Below, piece by piece: positions 1-6,027 of a DNA stretch of 10,522 bases. The notes under the pieces were generated by a model. That model made no database searches and was not told the DNA's origin. It worked only from the letters and a program-made list of their open reading frames with translations. Position numbers and translations under genes: made by a program. The stretch's first letter is position 1; every line of letters begins with the position of its first letter. The stretch spans positions 1 to 10,522 of the forward strand of contig JAZUPA010000173.1 in assembly GCA_045604945.1 (NCBI GenBank). The letters are read 5' to 3'. The stretch comes from JAISGQ01 sp045604945. GTDB taxonomy: Bacteria; Bacillota; Clostridia; Oscillospirales; Acutalibacteraceae.

Positions 1-339
1 CAGGGACAGGCTGATGCTCTTCATGATATCATCGAGGCAGTCGTCAATGTCGGCGATGCAGGCGTGGGTGTCTGCTGGTGGGAAATCGCATGGGTCCCCG
101 TAAACGATGTCAGCACTCTGACAGGTACCGAGCGTGAAGAAATGATTGAGAAAAACCGCATCGCCTGGGAAGAAAACGGCGCGGGCTGGGCAACAGAAGC
201 TGCACAGGAGTTTGATGCTTCCTCCGTGGGCTGCTACGGCGGCAGCGAGTGGGATAATCAGACCATGTTTGATTTTACCGGAAAAGCACTTCCTTCACTG
301 TATACATTCATGTACGTTTACACAGGAGCTACAGCATAA
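1..339 (+). CDS. Endo-beta-1,4-galactanase (GH53), C-terminal end only
   Basis: Partial gene: the reading frame is open from base 1 and ends at TAA 337-339, leaving 112 residues. The fragment matches the last part of family GH53 arabinogalactan endo-beta-1,4-galactanases. It has an opening QGQAD, then GVGVCWWEIAWVPV where the family usually reads G-GV-YWEPAW, then WATEAAQEFD, and YGGSEWDNQTMFDF followed by GKALPSLYTFMYV. GH53 enzymes cut beta-1,4-galactan side chains of pectin, usually outside the cell. The two catalytic glutamates of this family lie earlier in the barrel, upstream of this window, so activity cannot be judged here. The protein ends right after the catalytic domain, with no C-terminal dockerin, carbohydrate-binding module or sorting signal. 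A signal peptide, if present, is also outside the window. The family call is firm. The IAW in place of PAW in the last barrel strand is a small departure from the usual motif. Confidence 0.85.
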   Translation, partial: QGQADALHDIIEAVVNVGDAGVGVCWWEIAWVPVNDVSTLTGTEREEMIEKNRIAWEENGAGWATEAAQEFDASSVGCYGGSEWDNQTMFDFTGKALPSLYTFMYVYTGATA

Positions 340-350
340 AAAACAGTCCG

Positions 351-381
351 AAAGGACAGCCCTTGCGGCTGTCCTTTTTTT
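351..381 (+). terminator. Intrinsic terminator of the galactanase gene
   Basis: An 11-base-pair perfect stem (351-361 with 367-377, core GGACAGCC/GGCTGTCC) with a five-base loop (362-366) runs into a T tract at 375-381. It begins 12 bases after the galactanase stop codon and ends transcription of that gene. Confidence 0.9.
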
Positions 382-391
382 GTGCTACAAT
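363..391 (+). promoter_or_regulatory. Candidate promoter of the MocR-type regulator gene
   Basis: A TACAAT -10 box (386-391) is preceded by TGC, giving an extended -10. Seventeen bases upstream is TTGCGG (363-368), a 4/6 match to the -35 consensus. The -35 overlaps the loop and 3' stem of the preceding terminator, so the two signals share DNA. The predicted start near 398 gives a leader of about 43 bases. This is a sequence match only. Confidence 0.45.
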
Positions 392-440
392 CAGACTGAT
401 AATATAAAAAACTTGCACTTGGAAGAAGTGATAGAACCAG

Positions 441-1520
441 ATGAAGTACAGAATAGAGGAAAATATCAAAAAACCTGCATATCTGCAGCTTTATGAACAG
501 CTTAAAAGCGACATTGTAAAAGGAATCCTGCCGCTGGGTACTCACCTTCCCTCAAAGCGCCTGCTGGCGGAGGAAGCAGGGGTCAGCGTAATAACAGTGC
601 AGCATACCTATACAATACTGTGCGATGAGGGCTATGTTGAAGCGCTGCAGAGACGGGGATATTTTGTTATATACAAAAGTGACGACTTTTTTGTTGCGGC
701 AGAGGCAGAGCCTGCCGCCGCAGCGCAGAAAGCCCCCCACCATGCCCACAGCGAATTCCCTTTTTCGGTGCTGGCAAAGACCATGCGCAGAGTGCTGCTG
801 GACTATGGGGACAGCATACTTGTAAAATCCCCAAATCATGGCTGCAGCGAGCTGAGGGGAGCTATCTGCGCATACCTTGCACGAAGCTGCGCACTCCATT
901 GCAGACCCGAGCAGATAATAATCGGCTCAGGCGCGGAATATCTCTACAGCCTTATTGTTCAGCTGCTGGGCAGCGACAGAGTGTTTGCTCTGGAAAATCC
1001 GTCCTACGAAAAGATTCGCAGAGTTTACGAGGCAAACGGCGTTGCCTGCGAGATGCTGAAGCTTGGCAGAGACGGAATAAAAAGCTCTGAGCTTGAAAGA
1101 ACAAACGCCACAGTGCTCCATGTGACCCCCTTCAACAGCTATCCCAGCGCGATTACCGCAACCGCCTCAAAACGCAGGGAATACCTCCGCTGGGCAGAAA
1201 AAAGAGGGGGATACATCATTGAGGACAACTACGAATCGGAGCTGACGGTATCCACAAAAAATGACGATACGGTTTTTTCTCTGTCGAATAACGGCTCTGT
1301 AATATATATGAACACATTCTCAAAAACCGTAGCGCCATCCATGCGAGCGGGCTATATGGTGCTGCCTGAAAGTCTGCTTTCGAGCTTTGAAAGCAAGCTG
1401 GGCTTTTATTCCTGCACTGTACCTGTGTTTGAACAGTATGTGCTGGCGGAGCTTATCTCTTCGGGGGACTTCGAGCGGCATATAAACAGGGTTCGCAGAG
1501 AACGCCGCAAAAGCACATAA
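441..1520 (+). CDS. MocR/PdxR-type GntR-aminotransferase regulator, C-terminally truncated
   Basis: Transcription factor of the MocR subfamily: a GntR winged helix-turn-helix (about residues 1-75, PAYLQLYEQLKSDI, LPSKRLLAEEAGVS, ALQRRGYFV), an alanine-rich linker (84-105) and a type I aminotransferase-like domain that binds PLP. Fold landmarks are present: PNHGCSELR (131-139), IIIGSGAEYL, IIEDNYESE with Asp262, and TFSKTVAPSMRAGY with PLP-lysine candidate Lys295 and Arg302. MocR proteins sense PLP or related amines. With a B6 kinase gene directly downstream, a PdxR-like role in vitamin B6 control is the natural inference. The odd point is the length: 359 residues against about 450-480 usual. 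The frame stops right after ERHINRVRRERR, where relatives continue into the C-terminal small domain, and no remnant of that domain follows in any frame. It may be a decaying gene or a functional short form. The start at 441 fits the family N-terminus, but the ribosome site (GGAAG at 421) is weak and distant. Confidence 0.85.
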   Translation: MKYRIEENIKKPAYLQLYEQLKSDIVKGILPLGTHLPSKRLLAEEAGVSVITVQHTYTILCDEGYVEALQRRGYFVIYKSDDFFVAAEAEPAAAAQKAPHHAHSEFPFSVLAKTMRRVLLDYGDSILVKSPNHGCSELRGAICAYLARSCALHCRPEQIIIGSGAEYLYSLIVQLLGSDRVFALENPSYEKIRRVYEANGVACEMLKLGRDGIKSSELERTNATVLHVTPFNSYPSAITATASKRREYLRWAEKRGGYIIEDNYESELTVSTKNDDTVFSLSNNGSVIYMNTFSKTVAPSMRAGYMVLPESLLSSFESKLGFYSCTVPVFEQYVLAELISSGDFERHINRVRRERRKST

Positions 1521-1579
1521 CTGGTTATATAAAATCGTTCTGTTCTGGTTATTTTTTTAATACCAAAAAGTGCTATACT
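1521..1579 (+). promoter_or_regulatory. pdxK promoter with putative MocR-type direct-repeat operator
   Basis: Two identical CTGGTTAT copies lie at 1521-1528 and 1545-1552, 24 bases apart start to start, each followed by an A/T-rich run. A -10 box TATACT (1574-1579) follows, but the region 16-18 bases upstream holds only T/A runs and no real -35. MocR-family regulators are known to bind direct repeats upstream of weak promoters and activate them, so this fits an operator for the adjacent regulator. ATACCA at 1560-1565 is a further partial, oppositely oriented match. The assignment is an inference from arrangement. Confidence 0.45.
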
Positions 1580-1608
1580 ATGGTCAATCAAATAACGAGG
1601 TGACAGAT

Positions 1609-2439
1609 ATGGCATATAAGAGAATACTTACAATTCAGGATATTTCCTGCGTGGGACAGTGCTCGCTGACCGTTGCGCTGCCCATACTTTCCGCCTGCGG
1701 ACTTGAAACCGCAATACTGCCTTCCGCAGTGCTTTCCACCCATACCGCGGGCTTTACAGGCTATACCTTCCGTGATCTTACCGATGATATGCCTGCAATA
1801 AAGGATCACTGGGCAAAGGAAGGAATAAAGTTTGAAGCAATATATACAGGCTACCTCGGCAGCACAAAGCAGATTGAGTATGTTGCGGATATCTTTGAAG
1901 CAACAGGCTCTGAGAATTGCGTAAAGATAATCGACCCTGCAATGGCAGACAACGGAAAGCTCTATCCGGGCTTTGATGCTGCCTTTGTTGAAGCGATGAA
2001 GGGTCTCTGCGCAAAGGCAGACTATGTTGTACCGAATATTACAGAAGCATGCTTCCTGACAGGCATGGACTTCAGAACCGAATACGACAGAGAATATATC
2101 GACACCATAATCGGCAAGCTGACCGCTCTTGGCTGCGGCAATATCATTCTCACAGGCGTTTCCTATGAGAAGGGCAAAAACGGTGTGGTGATATTTGAAA
2201 ACGGCGAATACAGATACTATGAGCACGAAATGCTTCCCAACAGCTGCCACGGCACAGGAGATATCTATGCGTCGGCATTCACAGGCGCTCTTGTAAGGGG
2301 CAAAAATGCATACGAAGCTGCAAAAATTGCAGCAGACTATACCATCGAGTGCATAAGAGAAACCGCGAAGGAAGAGAATCACTGGTACGGCGCAGCGTTT
2401 GAGCCTGTACTCGGAAAGCTCATCGAAGCACTGAAGTAA
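1609..2439 (+). CDS. pdxK: Pyridoxal/pyridoxamine kinase
   Basis: ATP-dependent cytosolic kinase of the ribokinase/PfkB superfamily that phosphorylates pyridoxal, pyridoxamine or pyridoxine in vitamin B6 salvage to PLP. The product has 276 residues, full length for the family. Visible motifs are the N-terminal RILTIQDISCVGQCS, LPSAVLSTHT (38-46), DPAMADNGKLY (109-119; relatives read DPVMGDNGKLY), PNITEA (142-147), and HGTGDIYASAF (214-224) with catalytic base candidate Asp218. The start is ATG 1609, set by GAGGTG six bases upstream and by family alignment; a GTG in frame at 1570 would add 13 residues overlapping the promoter and is unlikely. It follows the truncated MocR-type regulator by 88 bases and probably is its target. 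No PLP synthase genes (pdxS/pdxT) are in the window. Whether pyridoxal or pyridoxamine is the preferred substrate cannot be read from the sequence. Confidence 0.93.
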   Translation: MAYKRILTIQDISCVGQCSLTVALPILSACGLETAILPSAVLSTHTAGFTGYTFRDLTDDMPAIKDHWAKEGIKFEAIYTGYLGSTKQIEYVADIFEATGSENCVKIIDPAMADNGKLYPGFDAAFVEAMKGLCAKADYVVPNITEACFLTGMDFRTEYDREYIDTIIGKLTALGCGNIILTGVSYEKGKNGVVIFENGEYRYYEHEMLPNSCHGTGDIYASAFTGALVRGKNAYEAAKIAADYTIECIRETAKEENHWYGAAFEPVLGKLIEALK

Positions 2440-2478
2440 GATGCTGTCAGGGCGTTAACGCTTTAACAGGTAAAACCC

Positions 2479-2506
2479 TTGACTTTTTCTGAAGCTGTGG
2501 TACAAT
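2479..2506 (+). promoter_or_regulatory. Promoter of the lipoprotein gene
   Basis: TTGACT (2479-2484), a 16-base spacer, and TACAAT (2501-2506) preceded by TGG form a near-consensus sigma-A promoter with an extended -10. The predicted start near 2513 leaves a leader of about 30 bases. This indicates that the lipoprotein is transcribed independently of the B6 kinase gene. Confidence 0.75.
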
Positions 2507-2542
2507 TGACTTACAACTTTAAAGAGAAAGGGATAGTTACTA

Positions 2543-3238
2543 ATGAAAAAGATCAAATCCGTACTGGCAGTACTTCTTGCAGCAGCAATGCTCTTTTGCT
2601 TCGCAGGCTGCGCAAAGGATGCAACCATCGCAGGCGTTTCTGACAGCCAGCGCATCGTTGGTTCCTGGACCTGCGAAATCGACCTTACCGACTACATGAA
2701 CGAGAACATCGGCGACCTCGGTCTTGATGGCTTTGAGATGCCTACCGATCCTATCTACATTTACATCAACTTCGATTTCGAAGATGACAAGACCTGCGCT
2801 CTCTACCTTGAGGAAGAGAAGACCCTCGAGTCCATGCAGGACTATATCGACAGCATCATGGATGCAATGGTTGAGTACATGTACGATTCTCTTGAGAAAG
2901 AGTCCGGCATGAGCAGAGAAGAAGCAGATAAGTACTTTAACGATTACATGGGCATGTCCCTTAAGGAGTACTTTGACACTGCTATGGAAGAATACCTCTC
3001 TCCCGAGGTTCTTGCAGAGTCCTTTGACGATATCGATGTAAACGAAGGCTACTACAAGGTTGAGGGCGGCAAGCTTTACATGGCTGACACCGAGGAAGAG
3101 CTTGAGGATTGCGAAGAGTACGTTACCTACGAGTTCGAGGGCGACAACCTTAAGATCGATGTAGGCAGCAGCGAATCTGATTTCGAATCCTTCGAGGAAA
3201 TGGGCATTGAGCTTCCCCTCGTATTCGAGAAGAACTAA
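2543..3238 (+). CDS. Acidic lipoprotein of unknown function
   Basis: A 231-residue predicted lipoprotein. The N-terminus has Lys-Lys-Ile-Lys, a hydrophobic stretch (about 7-20), and a lipobox FAGC with the acylated Cys at residue 23, so the mature protein should be anchored to the outer face of the membrane. The mature part is strongly acidic and opens with IVGSWTCEIDLTDYMNE, a pattern seen in small clostridial lipoproteins that begin with a lipocalin-like G-W strand. The middle (about 90-160) looks helical, with SMQDYIDSIMDAMVEYMYDSLEKE and MSLKEYFDTAMEEYL. The end resembles beta strands (YKVEGGKLYMAD, YVTYEFEGDNLKID). I do not recognise a specific function; ligand binding is only a guess. 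The ribosome site AAAGGGA sits nine bases before ATG. The gene has its own promoter and terminator, so it is a single-gene unit. Confidence 0.85.
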   Translation: MKKIKSVLAVLLAAAMLFCFAGCAKDATIAGVSDSQRIVGSWTCEIDLTDYMNENIGDLGLDGFEMPTDPIYIYINFDFEDDKTCALYLEEEKTLESMQDYIDSIMDAMVEYMYDSLEKESGMSREEADKYFNDYMGMSLKEYFDTAMEEYLSPEVLAESFDDIDVNEGYYKVEGGKLYMADTEEELEDCEEYVTYEFEGDNLKIDVGSSESDFESFEEMGIELPLVFEKN

Positions 3239-3255
3239 AAACATAAGTCATGAAG

Positions 3256-3281
3256 AAGGAGCGGCGAAAGCCGCTCCTTTT
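3256..3281 (+). terminator. Intrinsic terminator of the lipoprotein gene
   Basis: A perfect GC-rich stem, GGAGCGGC (3258-3265) and GCCGCTCC (3270-3277), with a GAAA tetraloop, extended by A-T pairs and followed by TTTTAATTT. It starts 17 bases after the stop codon. Confidence 0.92.
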
Positions 3282-3316
3282 AATTTATATCTGAGATAAT
3301 AATTTACACTTTACTA

Positions 3317-3345
3317 TTTAAATTGCAAAAGTAATATGATATACT
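3317..3345 (+). promoter_or_regulatory. Promoter at the head of the rimO operon
   Basis: A TATACT -10 (3340-3345) preceded by TGA makes an extended -10. Seventeen bases upstream is TTTAAA (3317-3322), a weak -35. Transcription should start near 3352, inside a perfect 8-base palindrome GTGTACAC (3350-3357). This is the only good promoter between the lipoprotein terminator and rimO and is the likely origin of the long downstream transcript. Confidence 0.6.
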
Positions 3346-3381
3346 AACTGTGTACACGTTAAAAATTTAGGAGTGCTGTAA

Positions 3382-4716
3382 GTGAAGTACAAGGTAGGTA
3401 TGGTCAGCCTCGGTTGCCCCAAAAACCAGGTTGACGCTGAAATAATGCTTGAAAATCTGCGTCAGGGCGGCTACAAGCTGGTCGAGGACGCTGCAATGGG
3501 TGATGTTGCAATCATCAACACCTGCGGCTTTATAGAAAGTGCAAAGGCTGAATCGATAGAAGAAATACTCGAGCTGTCCCGTCTCAAGGCGGAGGGCAAG
3601 ATAAAGGCGCTTATCGCTACAGGCTGCCTTGCCGAGAGATACAGAAACGACGTTCTTGAAGAGATTCCCGAGCTTGACGGCGTTGTGGGAATCGGCGCAA
3701 ACGGCAGAATCTGCGAGGCGGTGGAGCGTGTTCTGGCAGGAGAAAAGGTAGCCCTTTTCGGTGAGAAGGAAGAAATGCCCATGGAGGGCGGCAGAGTGCT
3801 GACCAATCTTCCGTATTTTGCATATCTCAGAATCGCCGACGGCTGCGACAATTGCTGTACATACTGCGCAATCCCCCTCATCCGCGGCAGAATGAGAAGC
3901 CGCACAATGGAGAATATCGTTGCAGAGGCTGAGAGCCTTGCCCGTGACGGAATCAAGGAGCTTATCGTTGTTGCTCAGGATACAACCCGTTACGGCGAGG
4001 ACCTTTACGGAAAGCCCGCACTTCCCGAGCTGCTGAATAAGCTCTGTGAAATTGACGGAATTGAGTGGATAAGACTGCTCTACTGCTATCCCGACAGAGT
4101 GACCGATGAGCTGCTGAGTGTAATGGCTGCACAGCCCAAAATCTGTAAATACATGGATATTCCCCTCCAGCATGCAAACGGCGATGTGCTCCGCGCAATG
4201 AACCGCACAGGTGATTCAAAATCACTTCTGGAGCTTATCAATCACATCAGAGAGATGGTGCCGGGAATCACTCTCCGCACCACCTTCATGGTAGGCTTCC
4301 CGGGCGAAACAAGAAAGCAGTTCATGGAGCTTGCAGAGTTTGTAAGAGCAGCAAAGTTTGAAAGAATGGGCTGCTTTATCTGGTCTGCAGAGGAGGATAC
4401 CCCTGCTTATTCCTTCCCCGACAGAGTGAGCGAAAATGAAGCTCAGCGCCGTTATGACATCATCATGAACGAGCAGTCGAGAGTGGTTGATGAGTGGGTC
4501 GAAAAGATGCAGGGCAGAGAGGTGACCGTTGTCACCGAGGGCTTCGACAGACTGGCAGAATGCTGCTTTGGCCGCAGCTCTGCAGATGCTCCTGATATTG
4601 ACGGAAAAATCTTCTTTACAACCGGCGGAAAGAAGCTGACTGTCGGAGATATGGTGACAGTGCGCATTACAGACAGCATGGACTGTGACCTTATAGGTGA
4701 AATGATTTCTGAATAA
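3382..4716 (+). CDS. rimO: Ribosomal protein uS12 methylthiotransferase RimO
   Basis: Radical-SAM iron-sulfur enzyme that adds a methylthio group to the conserved aspartate of ribosomal protein S12. The 444-residue protein has the full domain order. The N-terminal UPF0004 domain carries three cluster cysteines (Cys12 in VSLGCPKNQVD, Cys48 in NTCGF, Cys82 in TGCLAERY). The radical-SAM domain has CxxxCxxC (Cys155, Cys159, Cys162), and a C-terminal TRAM domain covers about residues 375-444. VSLGCPKNQVDAE and the DGCDNCCTYC context match RimO better than the tRNA-modifying relative MiaB. The start is GTG 3382, supported by AGGAG (3369-3373) eight bases upstream and by the family N-terminus. It is the first gene of a run that continues with pgsA 21 bases downstream; rimO next to pgsA is a familiar Firmicutes arrangement. 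Confidence 0.95.
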   Translation: MKYKVGMVSLGCPKNQVDAEIMLENLRQGGYKLVEDAAMGDVAIINTCGFIESAKAESIEEILELSRLKAEGKIKALIATGCLAERYRNDVLEEIPELDGVVGIGANGRICEAVERVLAGEKVALFGEKEEMPMEGGRVLTNLPYFAYLRIADGCDNCCTYCAIPLIRGRMRSRTMENIVAEAESLARDGIKELIVVAQDTTRYGEDLYGKPALPELLNKLCEIDGIEWIRLLYCYPDRVTDELLSVMAAQPKICKYMDIPLQHANGDVLRAMNRTGDSKSLLELINHIREMVPGITLRTTFMVGFPGETRKQFMELAEFVRAAKFERMGCFIWSAEEDTPAYSFPDRVSENEAQRRYDIIMNEQSRVVDEWVEKMQGREVTVVTEGFDRLAECCFGRSSADAPDIDGKIFFTTGGKKLTVGDMVTVRITDSMDCDLIGEMISE

Positions 4717-4737
4717 CATAGAAAAAGGAGAAAGATT

Positions 4738-5346
4738 ATGAATCTTCCCAATAAACTTACGCTCCTGCGTATGATTCTGGTTCCCGTTGTAGTTGTACTT
4801 ACCCTTGTAGAGTTTCCCCATCACTGGATACTTGCAGGAGTTATATTTATTATCGCAGCGATCACAGATGCCCTTGACGGAAATATCGCCAGAAAGCGCG
4901 GTCTTGTAACCGATTTCGGCAAGCTCATGGATCCCATTGCAGATAAGCTGCTGGTAATCGCCGCATTTGTCTGTTTTATCACCGTAGAGCTCCCCGGCAC
5001 CTGGGTTTCAGGTCCCATCTGCTCGCCCTGGGTCGTAATCATCATTCTGGCACGAGAGTTCCTTGTAACCAGCGCCCGCATGATCTACGCAGAGAGAGGC
5101 ACCGTTATCGCAGCGAACATCTGGGGCAAGCTCAAGACAGTGTTCCAGCTTATCGCCATCATAACCATTTTTGTGCTTATGTATGCTCTTGAAGTGCTTT
5201 CCATGTTCGAAGTAAATCTCCCCGTTATTGCTGATATAGTAGGCGTTGTATTTGTTGTTCTGACATGGCTTTCCGCACTTATTACCGTAATATCCGGTGC
5301 GACATATCTTTATCAGTGCCGCGACCTTCTCAGGGATGCAAAATAA
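4738..5346 (+). CDS. pgsA: CDP-diacylglycerol-glycerol-3-phosphate 3-phosphatidyltransferase
   Basis: Integral membrane enzyme that makes phosphatidylglycerophosphate from CDP-diacylglycerol and glycerol-3-phosphate, the committed step to phosphatidylglycerol and cardiolipin. The 202-residue protein contains the complete CDP-alcohol phosphatidyltransferase signature: Asp44, Asp47-Gly48, Ala51-Arg52, Gly61, Asp65 and Asp69, with the normal spacing (DxxDGxxAR, eight residues, GxxxDxxxD). The N-terminal NLPNKLTLLRMILVP is typical of PgsA rather than of phosphatidylserine synthase. Several hydrophobic helices follow (about 8-24, 30-45, 71-88, 97-110, 126-150, 160-190). A strong AAAGGAG (4724-4730) precedes ATG by seven bases. 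It lies in the rimO operon, and the next gene starts 17 bases after its stop. Confidence 0.94.
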   Translation: MNLPNKLTLLRMILVPVVVVLTLVEFPHHWILAGVIFIIAAITDALDGNIARKRGLVTDFGKLMDPIADKLLVIAAFVCFITVELPGTWVSGPICSPWVVIIILAREFLVTSARMIYAERGTVIAANIWGKLKTVFQLIAIITIFVLMYALEVLSMFEVNLPVIADIVGVVFVVLTWLSALITVISGATYLYQCRDLLRDAK

Positions 5347-5363
5347 GATCGGAGGAATATAAA

Positions 5364-6011
5364 ATGGCATTCAACAGCAGAAAATTCCAGAAGCTTATAG
5401 AGGAAGAAAAGAAGAACAGTGCGGAGTTTGTCGATGAGTTTGAGGATGATTTCGCAGATGATTTCACCGATAGTTTTGATGAAGCAGATGTAGAAGCTCC
5501 GACTGCTGAAAATGCAGAGCCTGAAGAAGAGCAGGAGATTGCTCCTGCGGTTGAGGAAGAGAAGGCTGCTGAGCCTGAGGAAATTCAGGAAACTGCTGAG
5601 ATCGAGGCTGCAGAAGAAGCGGCAGAAGAGCCCGCAGAGCCTGAGCAGGAAGAAAAAGAAGAGCTGCCCGAGGTAATAGCACTTCCGGCGCCGGAAGTAC
5701 AGCCTGCAGAAGAAAAGTATAATCCCCAGGCTATGTGGAAGGATATGGCAGCCCTTGCAATCAATGCAAAGGAGTGCATCAATGCAGGCGCATTCTTCCG
5801 TGCCAATGATATAGTAACTGCAATGCGCAGCATACTTGTAGAAATGATGTGCAGAGCAAACGGAATAACCGCAAACTTCAATGAGAATGCAGACAATCTC
5901 AGCGAAGAGTGCAAGCAGGATATATATACAAGCTATCCTTCAACCCTCAGCAAGCAGGCACTTTCCGATGTTGTCACACATATTATGGCAGTGACATACA
6001 AATATATCTGA
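5364..6011 (+). CDS. Unrecognised protein: acidic disordered N-terminal half, helical C-terminal domain
   Basis: A 215-residue protein of unknown function, without signal peptide or membrane segment, so probably cytosolic. Residues 1-20 are a short basic/amphipathic start (NSRKFQKLIEEEKK). Residues 21-117 are extremely rich in Glu, Asp, Ala and Pro, with repeated FxDDF-like units (EFVDEFEDDFADDFTDSF) and then EEE/AEP runs; this part is probably disordered. Residues 118-215 form a compact, likely all-helical domain with YNPQAMWKDMAALAINAKECI, a long helix with RANDIVTAMRSILVEMM, and a final YPSTLSKQALSDVVTHIMAVTYKY. The helical part reminds me of the C-terminal helical domain of some nucleotidyltransferases, but no catalytic nucleotidyltransferase motif exists here, so this is a weak resemblance. 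The start at 5364 is set by GGAGGA seven bases upstream; an earlier in-frame ATG at 5265 lies inside pgsA and is rejected. The gene sits between pgsA and cysE with short gaps (17 and 16 bases), so it is co-transcribed. Confidence 0.85.
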   Translation: MAFNSRKFQKLIEEEKKNSAEFVDEFEDDFADDFTDSFDEADVEAPTAENAEPEEEQEIAPAVEEEKAAEPEEIQETAEIEAAEEAAEEPAEPEQEEKEELPEVIALPAPEVQPAEEKYNPQAMWKDMAALAINAKECINAGAFFRANDIVTAMRSILVEMMCRANGITANFNENADNLSEECKQDIYTSYPSTLSKQALSDVVTHIMAVTYKYI

Positions 6012-6027
6012 GTCGGAGAGATCATAT

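Noticed and set aside
1500..1608. Frameshift that would restore the missing C-terminus of the MocR-type regulator
   Set aside because: No frame downstream of 1520 encodes anything like the missing domain; the region is A/T-rich promoter DNA, so a simple one-base error cannot explain the truncation.
1588..2382. A 264-codon minus-strand frame opposite the B6 kinase gene
   Set aside because: It lies entirely opposite a clearly identified kinase; its Cys- and His-rich composition is typical of antisense frames produced by codon bias.
2452..2461. GCGTTAACGC palindrome after the B6 kinase gene, possibly a terminator
   Set aside because: The 10-base palindrome has no loop and no T tract, so it is unlikely to terminate transcription; an operator role has no further support.
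2540..3244. A 234-codon open frame on the minus strand covering the whole lipoprotein gene
   Set aside because: It mirrors the lipoprotein gene almost exactly, has no ribosome site or promoter and gives a protein without recognisable features. The plus-strand gene has promoter, ribosome site, signal peptide and terminator.
5265..5363. A 33-residue N-terminal extension of the acidic protein starting inside pgsA
   Set aside because: The extension is the out-of-frame shadow of the PgsA C-terminus. GGAGGA lies just before ATG 5364, and the protein begins naturally there.
5480..5710. Repetitive-looking GAAGAA/GCAGAAGA sequence that could be a tandem DNA repeat
   Set aside because: The repetition follows from Glu/Ala-rich coding with no fixed unit length; it is protein low complexity rather than a DNA repeat array.
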